A stretch of 64,000 nucleotides of DNA from an uncultured Oscillospiraceae bacterium (GCA_934552825.1 CAKTEQ010000002.1:62001-126000); one strand, 5' to 3'; shown: positions 23,704 to 32,388, numbered from the stretch's first letter. Notes: generated by a model not told the origin, from the letters alone. A program made the numbers and translations.

Positions 23704-24855
23704 ATGAAGAAAGAGATAAAACAGGAATTCAAGCTCTTTTTCAAGCGGGGGGATATCCTCCTGCTGATTTTGTGCTGCCTTGCATCTCTCTACGGCGTGG
23801 TTCTTATTGCCAGCGCGACCAAGAGCTACGGTGCTACGAGCTTTCTCGCGGTGCAGATATTCTCACTGTTCCTTGGCATTGTTCTGTTCATAGTCGTGTC
23901 CATGACGGATGTGGAGGTTTTCACCAGCCGCTCCAACTGGCTCATACTTTTCAACATTCTCTTCATTCTCGCGCTGCTCATCTTCGGTGAAGCCGGCGAC
24001 TCCGGCAACCGGAGCTGGATCCGTTTTCCTCTGATTGGTATCGGTGTCCAGCCCGCCGAGGTGGTAAAGGTCTTCTTTATCATTGTCCTTGCAAAGCAAA
24101 TATCCGATTATCAGCAGACAAATCTCAATTCCGTCAAGCACATCGCTCTTCTTGTGCTGCATCTCGCCGTCATGGTGGGGCTGATACTCTTCGTCTCATC
24201 TGACCTTGGTGTCGCACTTATATACGTGTTTGCGTTCATTGTCATGCTGTACACTGGCGGCATCAAGCTCCGCTGGGTACTCATCGCAGTTGCAATAGGC
24301 GTTATAGCCGGACCTCTCATCTGGAATAATCTCCTGCGTGATGACCAGCGAAACCGAATCATGATCATTTTCGATCCGTCCATTGACCCTAATAACGTGG
24401 GCGTCGGCTGGCAGGCGTGGCGCAGTAAGATAGCGGTCGGGTCCGGTCAGATAACGGGCATGGGACTCTTCAAGGGTACCCAGGTCCAGTACAGCGACTA
24501 TCTCCCCGCCAAGCACACCGACTTCATTTTTTCCGTCGCGGGCGAGGAACTCGGCCTTATCGGCTGCGTAGCGATAATTCTCCTCCTCACGGCAATAATT
24601 CTCCGCTGCATCTACATCGGATATAAGTCACGGAACTCAATGTACACACTTCTGTGCATGGGCATAGCCGGTATGCTCATATTCCAGACATACGAAAACA
24701 TAGGCATGTGTCTGGGCGTTACTCCTGTCATCGGTATCACGCTGCCGTTTTTCAGCTACGGCGGCACCTCGATCGTAACGCTGTTTTTCGCTATGGGGCT
24801 TATATCAAGCGTGAAAATGCACCCGGCTCCCGACTGGTACAGGAAAAACTACTGA
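23704..24855 (+). CDS. rodA: SEDS peptidoglycan polymerase RodA
   Basis: A 383-residue polytopic membrane protein of the SEDS family, which polymerises lipid II into glycan during side-wall growth. About ten membrane segments are visible. Family motifs are IRFPLIGIGVQPAEVVK (about residues 104-120), VSSDLGVALIYVFAF, TGMGLFKGTQVQYSDYLPAKHTDFIF split over the catalytic loop, and PFFSYGGTSIVTLFFAMGL near the end. LPAKHTDFIF-AGEELG is closer to RodA than to FtsW or SpoVE, but SpoVE-like roles cannot be excluded. The ATG at 23704 is fixed by the AAGGAG site and by the promoter upstream. Confidence 0.9.
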   Translation: MKKEIKQEFKLFFKRGDILLLILCCLASLYGVVLIASATKSYGATSFLAVQIFSLFLGIVLFIVVSMTDVEVFTSRSNWLILFNILFILALLIFGEAGDSGNRSWIRFPLIGIGVQPAEVVKVFFIIVLAKQISDYQQTNLNSVKHIALLVLHLAVMVGLILFVSSDLGVALIYVFAFIVMLYTGGIKLRWVLIAVAIGVIAGPLIWNNLLRDDQRNRIMIIFDPSIDPNNVGVGWQAWRSKIAVGSGQITGMGLFKGTQVQYSDYLPAKHTDFIFSVAGEELGLIGCVAIILLLTAIILRCIYIGYKSRNSMYTLLCMGIAGMLIFQTYENIGMCLGVTPVIGITLPFFSYGGTSIVTLFFAMGLISSVKMHPAPDWYRKNY

Positions 24856-24865
24856 TAATACAGAA

Positions 24866-24894
24866 AATCCCCGGTTCACGATGAACCGGGGATT
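24866..24894. terminator. Bidirectional terminator
   Basis: A 13-bp stem (AATCCCCGGTTCA / TGAACCGGGGATT) with a 3-nt loop between convergent rodA and the uridine phosphorylase gene. Confidence 0.9.
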
Positions 24895-24899
24895 CTTTC

Positions 24900-25664
24900 T
24901 TATTTTCTGTCCTGTTCGATAAGTATCTTCACACCTTCGACAGCCGTGCGGATCGCTCTGTCCGTATCGTGGCAGGATTCTTCTTTATAACCAGCGACCT
25001 GCCGCTCCTGGTTCCAGACAACACTGAACACAGAACCGCAGCGCACGTTCAACGCGCTCGCCACCACGAAGAGGGCTGCTGACTCCATCTCGCTCGCCAG
25101 AACGTGAAGCCTTTTCCATGCCTCCCACTTATTAAGAAGCTCATTTGCAACGGGCATGCGTCCGGGACTGTGCTGCCCGTAAAATGAGTCCTTACACTGC
25201 ACGACACCGGCATGCCAATTAAGCCCAAGCTCCTGCGCCGCCTTCACCAGCGCGTTTTGAACATGGAAGTCAGCCACAGCCGGAAACTCAATGGGGGCGT
25301 ACTCACGGCTCGTCCCCTCCGCTCGCACAGCACCCGTCGCAATGACTACATCTCCGCTTTTAACCCTGATATCAATTCCGCCGCAGGTGCCTATGCGGAT
25401 AAACGTATCGGCGCCTATGGCCGCAAGCTCCTCCATGGCTATCGCCGCTGAGGGACCGCCTATACCGGTGGACACAACGGAAACCTTCTCTCCCAAGAGA
25501 GTGCCCGTATACGTAACAAATTCCCTGTTCCGGGTCACAAATGCCGCATCGTCAAAATGCGCGGCGATTTTTTCGCACCTTCCTGGGTCCCCGGGAAGAA
25601 TGCAATAACGGCCGACGTCACCTTTTTTGCAGTTGATATGATACTGAACCTCGCTGACATCCAT
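24900..25664 (-). CDS. udp: Uridine phosphorylase (nucleoside phosphorylase family)
   Basis: A 254-residue hexameric-type nucleoside phosphorylase. CILPGDPGRCEKIA binds phosphate at the N terminus, VSTGIGGPSAAIAMEEL and RIGTCGGIDIRVKSGDVVIA form the core, and SEMESAALF is the ribose-binding motif. QCKDSFYGQHSPGRMP matches uridine rather than purine phosphorylases. It splits uridine into uracil and ribose 1-phosphate, feeding upp nearby. The ATG has GAGGAGGT upstream. It is read after the P-type ATPase homologue but with a 42-bp gap. Confidence 0.9.
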   Translation of the reverse strand: MDVSEVQYHINCKKGDVGRYCILPGDPGRCEKIAAHFDDAAFVTRNREFVTYTGTLLGEKVSVVSTGIGGPSAAIAMEELAAIGADTFIRIGTCGGIDIRVKSGDVVIATGAVRAEGTSREYAPIEFPAVADFHVQNALVKAAQELGLNWHAGVVQCKDSFYGQHSPGRMPVANELLNKWEAWKRLHVLASEMESAALFVVASALNVRCGSVFSVVWNQERQVAGYKEESCHDTDRAIRTAVEGVKILIEQDRK

Positions 25665-25706
25665 ATAACTACCTCCTCAAAACGGCGGATCCCCCACCGC
25701 GATAAG

Positions 25707-27647
25707 TCAGATTTTAACTTTTTTCGCCGCCGACACAGTAAGCATCACAATTAACGTCGTAATAACCGCGTCGAGCAGTACGACGAACCAGAGCCCCAGC
25801 AGGCCGAGAGCCGCCGCAAGCATCAGGATCACCTTAAGCGCAAGGCAGAGCGCCGAATTCTGCCTGCAGATACCACGCACGCGCCCCGCCGCCGCAACAA
25901 GCTCAGGGATGCGGTGCAGGTCACGCCCCATCAGGATCACATCAGGAGATTTTGCAGTGAGGTCAGAGGGGGAACTGTATTGGATAAAGCCTGTATCCGC
26001 ATAAGCGATAGCGGCTCCATCCTCTGCGTCACAGCCGACATATGCTATCTTTGCGTTCTTTTCGCTCTTCAGCTGTTCGAGCCGTGCCATCTTCTCGTCA
26101 GAGCGCAGCCCGGAATAAACGGCGTCGGCGCCGATAGCGTCGGCTACACGCTTGCAGTCCGCTTCAGAACAGCTGGACATTACGCCGACTTCATTCACGC
26201 CGGCGTCATGGAGCTCAGCAGGTACGCCGTAAGCATCCTGCCTGATATTCTCTTCAAGGACCACCGTACCCGCATACTGCCGGTTTATCGCGACATAAAA
26301 CTCGCAGCTGTCATAGCTCTTCACGGGACAATCAATGCTGTCCATGAGTTTCTTGCTGCCTATATGTACATCGTTGCCGCCGACCACGGCATATATTCCC
26401 GCGCCGGGAACCTCCGACCTGGTATCCATCGCACTGAAGGCTTTGCCCTCTCCCACCGCCTTGCGCACAGCTCTGGCGATAGGATGCTTCACACCGTACT
26501 CCACGTAAGCCACAAGGCGCAAAAGCTCTTCTCTGGGGATCTTGTTTGCCGCCACGCCGACGATCCTGTATTCACCGTCCGTCAGAGTACCGGTTTTGTT
26601 GAAATAAAAACCGCCTGTGGCACAGAGATTATCCAAGGCGACAGGGGTCTTGAGAAGCACGCCCCTGCGCGCTTCCCTGCCGACGGAAATGAAATATACG
26701 AGCGGCAGCGCTATGACTGCTGAGCCGGGGCATGCCGCCGCCACGAACAGCCCGAACCGGCTGACGCATTCACTGAAAGGCAACTTTGCCGCTACGGCTA
26801 TAACAACAGAGATAATAAGCCCAAAGGCAGTTATCCCGGGAACAAGCATCGCAGCGACACGTTCGGAGCTTTTCGCAGCACCTGAGCGCTGATCAAGGGA
26901 ACTTTCAACTATTGCTGACATGCGCTGCAGCGTAGAGTCCGCACTGGATGCCGTAACTTCAATTGTTATGGGGGCGGAGACATTCATTTCGCCGGAATAG
27001 ACTCTGTCCCCTATGACCGCATCCCTCGGATCTTTGCCTTCAAAAATATCTCCGGAGTTTATCTGGGAATTTCCGCTTCTTATTATGCCGTCAAGAGGTA
27101 TCCGCTCACCCGGTTCAACCAATATAGCCGTGCCTACCTGCACGGAATCAAGCTCTCTCTGGGCGGAAATGCCGTTTACAACGACACGTGCGCTGTCCGG
27201 GATCAGCCCCGAAAAACAGTTGGCGTCCTCGTTGCCCCTGTATACTATCTCTTTCATGAAGAAGCGGGACAAGTGGAAGATCACAAGTGCTATCGCGGCT
27301 GAAGCGGGATGCCCGCATGCGGCGGCGATTATTGCCGCCAGCGCCATGAGGCCGTTATCTCCCAGCTTTTTCCCCGCGGCTTCCCTGATACCTGTCCAAA
27401 GTACATCACAGCCAGCCGCCAGACACGCGGCAATGCTGCAGATCGTCTTTATCCGCCCCACCGCGAAAACATTTTTCACAAAACCGCTCCAGGGGAGCAC
27501 TGCGGTGATTATAACAATAAGCAGCGCCGCTATAAGACGCGCCGGACGTGTCTTGCCGAAAACAGCATCAATGCCTGTACCCTGGGTGCGCGCTTCCTGC
27601 TTAATTCTGCTTATGCGTCCCGCAATATCAAAGCTCACCTTTGCCAT
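25707..27647 (-). CDS. P-type (P1B-like) ATPase homologue with lost catalytic residues
   Basis: A 646-residue membrane protein with the layout of a heavy-metal P-type ATPase and no N-terminal metal-binding domain. The phosphorylation motif DKTGT reads NKTGT, with Asn at residue 350 (codon AAC at 26600-26598), so the aspartyl phosphate cannot form. Other changes: CPC in the metal-transport helix reads CPG (306-308); the actuator loop expected to hold TGES reads FEGK near 202-205; the hinge GDGxND reads C539-D-A-E-D. The His-Pro pair of the nucleotide domain (VKHPIARAV, 388-389) and the membrane helices remain, and the frame is open throughout. It therefore looks like a maintained pseudoenzyme rather than decay. 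It lies just after fba. Transport, sensing or scaffold roles are all unproven. Confidence 0.88.
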   Translation of the reverse strand: MAKVSFDIAGRISRIKQEARTQGTGIDAVFGKTRPARLIAALLIVIITAVLPWSGFVKNVFAVGRIKTICSIAACLAAGCDVLWTGIREAAGKKLGDNGLMALAAIIAAACGHPASAAIALVIFHLSRFFMKEIVYRGNEDANCFSGLIPDSARVVVNGISAQRELDSVQVGTAILVEPGERIPLDGIIRSGNSQINSGDIFEGKDPRDAVIGDRVYSGEMNVSAPITIEVTASSADSTLQRMSAIVESSLDQRSGAAKSSERVAAMLVPGITAFGLIISVVIAVAAKLPFSECVSRFGLFVAAACPGSAVIALPLVYFISVGREARRGVLLKTPVALDNLCATGGFYFNKTGTLTDGEYRIVGVAANKIPREELLRLVAYVEYGVKHPIARAVRKAVGEGKAFSAMDTRSEVPGAGIYAVVGGNDVHIGSKKLMDSIDCPVKSYDSCEFYVAINRQYAGTVVLEENIRQDAYGVPAELHDAGVNEVGVMSSCSEADCKRVADAIGADAVYSGLRSDEKMARLEQLKSEKNAKIAYVGCDAEDGAAIAYADTGFIQYSSPSDLTAKSPDVILMGRDLHRIPELVAAAGRVRGICRQNSALCLALKVILMLAAALGLLGLWFVVLLDAVITTLIVMLTVSAAKKVKI

Positions 27648-27682
27648 GGGTCACCTCCCTCCGACCTGCGCCGGAATTAAAC

Positions 27683-28618
27683 TCAAACCTTGTCATTGCT
27701 GCCGAGAACATTGACTATCTTGTTCTTCACCAGTGTCTTGATGTTCTCTCTGCCGACCTTAAGATACCCCCGGGGGTCAAAAAGCGCGGGGTCCTTTGCC
27801 AGTGTCTCACGAATGCCTGCCGTCATGGCGAGGCGGAGGTCAGAGTCAATGTTTATCTTGCAGACCGCCATGGACGCCGCCTTCCTGAGCTGATCCTCAG
27901 GCACACCGAGCGCATCCTTGAGATTGCCGCCGTACTTGTTTATCGTCTCAACATACTCGGGTATAACAGATGAGGCCCCGTGGAGAACTATCGGGAACCC
28001 AGGCAGTCTCTTGGAAACCTCCTCAAGGATATCAAATCTCAGCTGGGGCTTCGTCCCGGGCTTGAATTTATATGCGCCGTGGCTCGTGCCGATAGCGATG
28101 GCGAGAGAGTCAACGCCCGTCGTCTTTACGAACTCCTCTACCTGCGCGGGATCAGTATAGGAGGAGTCTGCGGCGGACACGTTCACATCGTCCTCAATGC
28201 CAGCAAGACGCCCGAGCTCGCCCTCAACCACGACGCCGTGGTCATGAGCATAATCAACGACCTGCTTTGTGAGCTTCATGTTGTCCTCAAAGCTGTGCTT
28301 GGAACCGTCGATCATGACGGACGTAAATCCGCCGTCAATGCAGGATTTGCATATCTCAAAATCCTCACCGTGGTCCAGATGAACGCATATGGGCAGTCCG
28401 GTGTCCTCGATCGCGGCTTCAATGAGCTTCATGAGATAAACATGCTTCGCGTACTTCCGCGCGCCTGCGGAGACCTGAAGTATAAGGGGTGAACGCACTT
28501 CCGCCGCAGCTTCCGTGATACCCTGGATTATCTCCATATTGTTTACATTGAACGCACCGATGGCATAGCCACCCTCATACGCTTTTCTGAACATTTCGGT
28601 TGAAGTTACAAGTGGCAT
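27683..28618 (-). CDS. fba: Class II fructose-1,6-bisphosphate aldolase
   Basis: A 311-residue zinc aldolase that splits fructose 1,6-bisphosphate. Zinc and substrate motifs: ICVHLDHGEDFEICK near residue 77-91, MIDGSKHSFEDNM, VVEGELGRLAGIEDD, IAIGTSHGAYKFKPG near 180, and PIVLHGASSVIPE near 210. The C-terminal half holds KINIDSDLRLAMT. It is divergent from pfp across a 201-bp gap, so two linked steps of glycolysis sit together. AAGGAGA lies before the ATG. The promoter on this side could not be fixed. Confidence 0.95.
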   Translation of the reverse strand: MPLVTSTEMFRKAYEGGYAIGAFNVNNMEIIQGITEAAAEVRSPLILQVSAGARKYAKHVYLMKLIEAAIEDTGLPICVHLDHGEDFEICKSCIDGGFTSVMIDGSKHSFEDNMKLTKQVVDYAHDHGVVVEGELGRLAGIEDDVNVSAADSSYTDPAQVEEFVKTTGVDSLAIAIGTSHGAYKFKPGTKPQLRFDILEEVSKRLPGFPIVLHGASSVIPEYVETINKYGGNLKDALGVPEDQLRKAASMAVCKINIDSDLRLAMTAGIRETLAKDPALFDPRGYLKVGRENIKTLVKNKIVNVLGSNDKV

Positions 28619-28750
28619 ATAAGCATCTCCTTGGAAAGTATAGTTAAATTGGCACAGCTATCCATACTGTACTCCGCTATTTTATCATCATTTTATAAAT
28701 ATATCCAGTAAAATTTGTATCTTTCACATGATTAAATTTCCCCGCGTTTA

Positions 28751-28779
28751 TTGTTGTATTCGACAGAATATGGTATATT
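28751..28779 (+). promoter_or_regulatory. Sigma-A promoter of pfp
   Basis: TTGTTG (28751-28756), a 17-bp spacer and TATATT (28774-28779), about 40 bp before the pfp start codon. Confidence 0.55.
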
Positions 28780-28819
28780 TAGGTTATCAGTCATATAATA
28801 ACTTTCATCGGAGGAATAA

Positions 28820-30085
28820 ATGATGAATATCGAAGGCAATCTCAAAGGCGCGTGTATCATCGGGCAGTCCGGCGGCCCCTCTGCCGTTATAAATGCCAGC
28901 GCTCTGGGCGCTATCCAGGCGGCTATGGACAGCGACCTTATCACTCATGTATACGGCGCTGAACACGGTATCAAGGGTGTCCTTAACGACAGGCTTTTTG
29001 ACCTGGAGCAGGAGGATGCTCAGGAGCTTGAGCTGCTTATGCATACCCCCTCGTCCTTTCTCGGTTCCTGCCGCTATAAGCTCAAGGAGTTTTCCGAGGA
29101 TGAGACGGATTACCTTCGTATACTTGACATATTCAAGAAATATGACGTGCGGTACTTCTTCTACATCGGCGGCAACGACTCCATGGATACCTGCAACAAG
29201 ATCAGTAAGTACATGGAGAACGCCGGCTACGACTGCCGCATAATGGGCATACCGAAGACCATTGACAACGACCTCTACGGCACAGATCACACGCCGGGCT
29301 ACGGCAGCGCCGCCAAGTACATCGCCTCCACCTGCCGCGAGATAAAGCGCGACGCCGTCGTGTATGACACAGGTGCCGTGACCATCCTGGAGATCATGGG
29401 CCGCAACGCCGGCTGGCTCACAGGCGCCGCGGCTCTCGCGGGCTATAACGCTCCCGAATGCGGTGTCGACCTGATTTATCTGCCCGAGGTTGAATTCGAT
29501 ATTGACAATTTCGTCGACGACGTCATCTCAGTTCTCAAGAAGAACGGCAACGTCATCGTCGCAGTGTCCGAAGGTGTCAAGGATAAGTACGGCGCTCTCA
29601 TCTCCGAGTACAGCGGCGACACGGCTAAGGCTAAGGACGCCTTTGGTCACGCGCAGCTTGGCGGACTTGCGGCAACACTCACTTCCATCGTGAAAGCACG
29701 CACAGGCAAAAAGGTCCGCGGCATCGAGTTCAGTCTTCTTCAGCGCTGCTCAAACCATATAGCCTCCGCAACCGACGCCGAGGAGGCATATGCCGCCGGC
29801 AAGGCCGCCGTAGAATTCGCCCTGAGCGGCGTAACCGACAAGATGGTCGGCTTTGAGCGCGTCGTGGTGGACGGGAAATACACCTGCCAGATAAAGCTCC
29901 TCGACCTCACCGCCGTCGCTAACCGGGAACAGCGCGTGCCCAGAAACTGGATAAATGAAGCCGGCAACGGCGTCACCGATGAATTCATCGAGTATGCCCT
30001 GCCCCTCATCCAGGGCGAGCTGGACTTCATAACAGAAAACGGCATGCCCCGCCACGCAAGGCTGAAGAAAATCCTCACAAAATAA
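28820..30085 (+). CDS. pfp: Phosphofructokinase, PPi-dependent type
   Basis: A 421-residue phosphofructokinase. Two positions separate donor types: ATP enzymes have GGDGS and PGTIDND, whereas PPi enzymes have Asp and Lys at the variable places. Here the motifs read GGNDSMD and PKTIDNDL, so PPi is the predicted phosphoryl donor and the reaction reversible. Other motifs: IGQSGGPSAVINAS at the N terminus, EIMGRNAGWLTGAAAL near residue 190, and EGVKDKYG. GGAGG precedes the ATG by 5 bases (a second ATG is one codon on). The gene stands alone between its promoter and a strong terminator. Confidence 0.93.
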   Translation: MMNIEGNLKGACIIGQSGGPSAVINASALGAIQAAMDSDLITHVYGAEHGIKGVLNDRLFDLEQEDAQELELLMHTPSSFLGSCRYKLKEFSEDETDYLRILDIFKKYDVRYFFYIGGNDSMDTCNKISKYMENAGYDCRIMGIPKTIDNDLYGTDHTPGYGSAAKYIASTCREIKRDAVVYDTGAVTILEIMGRNAGWLTGAAALAGYNAPECGVDLIYLPEVEFDIDNFVDDVISVLKKNGNVIVAVSEGVKDKYGALISEYSGDTAKAKDAFGHAQLGGLAATLTSIVKARTGKKVRGIEFSLLQRCSNHIASATDAEEAYAAGKAAVEFALSGVTDKMVGFERVVVDGKYTCQIKLLDLTAVANREQRVPRNWINEAGNGVTDEFIEYALPLIQGELDFITENGMPRHARLKKILTK

Positions 30086-30125
30086 AAAAATCCCCGGTCA
30101 TCATCAGAATGACCGGGGATTTTTT
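30085..30125. terminator. Bidirectional terminator
   Basis: A 16-bp stem (AAAAAATCCCCGGTCA / TGACCGGGGATTTTTT) with a 9-nt loop between convergent pfp and the TSCPD gene. Confidence 0.92.
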
Positions 30126-30126
30126 A

Positions 30127-30372
30127 TCAAGCGCTCTGCTTCGCTTTTTTTATTGCCTTTGCCAGCTGGTCCGGGCAGGATGTTCCTCTTGCCCCGCATT
30201 TGATGCCTTCGAGACGCCTGACAGCGTCATCGGCGTCCATCCCTTCCACGAGACGGCAAAGTCCCTGGGTATTGCCGTTGCAGCCGCCAGTGATCTTTGC
30301 TTTTTTGATTATATTATTTTCAAGCTCGACCTCCATCAGGCGCGAGCATACTCCTGTCGGCGCGTATGTCAT
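30127..30372 (-). CDS. TSCPD-domain protein (TIGR03905 type)
   Basis: An 81-residue protein that is essentially one TSCPD domain, named for its C-terminal T-S-C-P-D motif, present here as GTSCPDQLAKAI. Other conserved cysteines occur at GVCSR, GGCNGNTQGLCRLV and IKCGAR, suggesting metal binding. The domain also occurs at the end of class II ribonucleotide reductases; free-standing versions have no settled role. The start overlaps the end of the response regulator gene by 4 bp. Confidence 0.9.
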   Translation of the reverse strand: MTYAPTGVCSRLMEVELENNIIKKAKITGGCNGNTQGLCRLVEGMDADDAVRRLEGIKCGARGTSCPDQLAKAIKKAKQSA

Positions 30373-31151
30373 ATTCTTGTCTCCTCCCCGGCGGCTCTTT
30401 CTATTTTGATTATGTCCGCTATGGTGAAAACTACTTCACTGTTTGTGGGACATCTGCTGAAAACCTTACCCATTATGGAGTATTTTCCGTGCTCCGTCCT
30501 GTTCCTCCAAGCGGCGCCGATTATGCTTCTCAGATTGCGCTCCACGCTCTGTATCGTTCTGTTATATTTCTTCGCGAGTTCCGGATATATGATCTTTGTT
30601 ATCCCGCTGAAGTTGCCTTCATATGTGAGGGCTATTATAACCGCGTCCCGCAGCATGTTAAAGCCCTTATAAGACATGGAAAAAGAGTTATCCGTCAATA
30701 TCCGCGTCACTTCTATAAGCAGCTCTGTCATCGGATCGTGCACTGCGCCGGTCGCATAGAACTGCCCTTCGTTTCTGAATATGCATAGACGCTCCATAAG
30801 ACATTTCTTCGTTATGGGCTTCTGAAGCAGGCACTCCACTTTCAGCATCTGCGCTTCCGCTGCCATCGCGTCGGAATAATAGCCTGTCAGCATGAGAAAC
30901 GCCGTGTCATGCTCGTGCAGACGGCTGCGGTACTGACGCACAAGGCTCAGTCCGTCTATCTGCGGCAGGAAATAGTCCAATATGACCAGATCCGCCTGCT
31001 TTTCATTGATCATGTTTAACCCATCGAGCCCGTTGGAAGCCTCCCCGACAACTTTTAACCCCGGTGCAGCATTAACGATCTCACCGATGTGTTCCCTTAC
31101 TGAAGTTTCGTTGTCAATAATTATGACTGAAATGTCATCACTCATATTCAA
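30369..31151 (-). CDS. Spo0A-like response regulator
   Basis: A 260-residue regulator with an N-terminal receiver (residues 7-125) and a C-terminal domain matching the Spo0A DNA-binding fold: MSYKGFNMLRDAVIIAL, IYPELAKKYN, SVERNLRSIIGAAWR and PTNSEVVFTIADII align with the B. subtilis text KGYQYLREAII, LYPRIAEKFN, RVERAIRHAIEVAW, PTNSEF. The phosphoacceptor Asp in LVILDYFLPQIDG, the Thr in LMLTGY and the Lys in LLQKPIT are kept. The first acid of the usual Asp pair is not: the strand reads VIIIDNE. It might be the master Spo0A or, given this change and the absence of spoIVB, a paralogue. It is followed by the TSCPD gene. Confidence 0.8.
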   Translation of the reverse strand: MNMSDDISVIIIDNETSVREHIGEIVNAAPGLKVVGEASNGLDGLNMINEKQADLVILDYFLPQIDGLSLVRQYRSRLHEHDTAFLMLTGYYSDAMAAEAQMLKVECLLQKPITKKCLMERLCIFRNEGQFYATGAVHDPMTELLIEVTRILTDNSFSMSYKGFNMLRDAVIIALTYEGNFSGITKIIYPELAKKYNRTIQSVERNLRSIIGAAWRNRTEHGKYSIMGKVFSRCPTNSEVVFTIADIIKIERAAGEETRI

Positions 31152-31174
31152 CTCTTCCTCTCAATATATTTTAG

Positions 31175-31190
31175 CGCCGCCGGAGCGGCG
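31175..31190 (-). terminator. Short GC hairpin between phosphatase and regulator genes
   Basis: CGCCGC / GCGGCG with a CGGA loop, followed on the minus strand by TAAAATAT. It lies in the 52-bp gap between the two genes. The stem is short and the T run poor, so it may only weaken readthrough. Confidence 0.35.
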
Positions 31191-31203
31191 TTATATTCCT
31201 GAA

Positions 31204-32235
31204 TCAAAGTCCCAGGTCAAGATAAAGAACACCGTCTTTGCCGCTTCCGGCAAACTCATAGTGCTCAAGATATCCTCTTGCTTCAGCTGTCCGCGGCTGT
31301 ACCTCCAGCCGCTTTTTGCCTTCAAGCCTGCCAATATAGACGGCAGTTCCGATAAGCTGCACCCCGAGGTCCCATCCCTGGAAACGTTCGGCGAGGGCAA
31401 GCTCTGTGATACGCAGGTCTTCCCCGGTATCCGCAAGACCCAGCGCGCCTGCGGGTTCAGGTCCGCTCAGGGCAGTGTATATGACCTCTCCGTTCCCCCG
31501 CCGCGTGATCCCCAGTCCGCTGAGAAAAGCCGCGTCTTCCGGACGGGCTTCTCTTGTGCGCAGGTTTGTCTCGAATCCCACCTTTTCCTTCAGCGCGAAA
31601 TGCCGCTTATAGTTGCTCAGCTCTCCAAGGTGGGAGTTGTCGTTCATATATATTATTCCCGGCGTATCGCCCGTCAGTCTCAGGAGCGTTACGCCGGTAT
31701 TATCACTGTGCCCAACGTCCACAGCACTTCCGCCGGGCATCCGGCGAAGCACTTCCCTCAGAAAGGCTCTTATAACAGCGCCGTGGGTAAATATGGCGAT
31801 AGCGCGGCCTTCATTCTCCCTGGCGACATCCATAACTCCCGAGTAGAATCTCCGCCCGGCGTCGACACTCGTCTCGCACATTTCGACACGCCAATTGTCC
31901 GTATCGGTCATGAAAGTGGAATACTCACGGGGATAGCGCTCAAATATCTCGCCCCACTGCATATTCTCCCAAACGCCGAGATTTATTTCTCTGAAATCAT
32001 CCCGCAGGATGACGGGAATACCATGTCCCTCGCAAACTATCTCCCCTGTTCTGCGGGCACGCAGCAGCGGGCTGGAATATGCTTTGTCGATTTTAACCGT
32101 GCCGAAGCGTTCCTTCGCCGCCTCCGCCTGCCTGACACCCTGTGCCGTAAGACGACTTTCTGTTATGCCGAGCGCCCGGCGATAAAGATTTCCTTCAGCC
32201 TCGCCGTGGCGAATAAGATAAATATCAGTGCTCAT
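31204..32235 (-). CDS. Histidine phosphatase fused to a GNAT-like domain
   Basis: A 343-residue two-domain protein. Residues 1-200 are a phosphoglycerate-mutase-like histidine phosphatase: IYLIRHGEAEGN holds the nucleophilic His, SSPLLRARRTGEIV the Arg, FREINLGVWEN the catalytic acid region, and FTHGAVIRAFL the second His. From about residue 225 the text (RTREARPEDAAFLSGLG, LRITELALAERFQGWDLGVQLI, EVQPRTAEARGYLEHYEFA) resembles an acetyltransferase of the GNAT fold, with QGWDLGVQL in the place of the acetyl-CoA loop, though the usual QxxGxG is altered. The ATG at 32235 has GAGGGA upstream. Substrates of both halves are unknown. Confidence 0.85.
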   Translation of the reverse strand: MSTDIYLIRHGEAEGNLYRRALGITESRLTAQGVRQAEAAKERFGTVKIDKAYSSPLLRARRTGEIVCEGHGIPVILRDDFREINLGVWENMQWGEIFERYPREYSTFMTDTDNWRVEMCETSVDAGRRFYSGVMDVARENEGRAIAIFTHGAVIRAFLREVLRRMPGGSAVDVGHSDNTGVTLLRLTGDTPGIIYMNDNSHLGELSNYKRHFALKEKVGFETNLRTREARPEDAAFLSGLGITRRGNGEVIYTALSGPEPAGALGLADTGEDLRITELALAERFQGWDLGVQLIGTAVYIGRLEGKKRLEVQPRTAEARGYLEHYEFAGSGKDGVLYLDLGL

Positions 32236-32388
32236 AGGTCCCTCGAAATCTGCACAAATTTTCCATTTCTTATTGTAAGACTTTTTGCCAGATTTAGCAA
32301 CATTTTTTCTTAAATTGACGAAAAAAATATCTCTCTCCGGCAATACTAATCCATGTCCAAAATCATATTTAAGGAGATTTTACAGGAT

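Noticed and set aside
25707..27647. Treating the NKTGT change as a single sequencing error in an ordinary metal pump
   Set aside because: CPC, TGES and GDGxND are altered as well, so one base error cannot explain the pattern.
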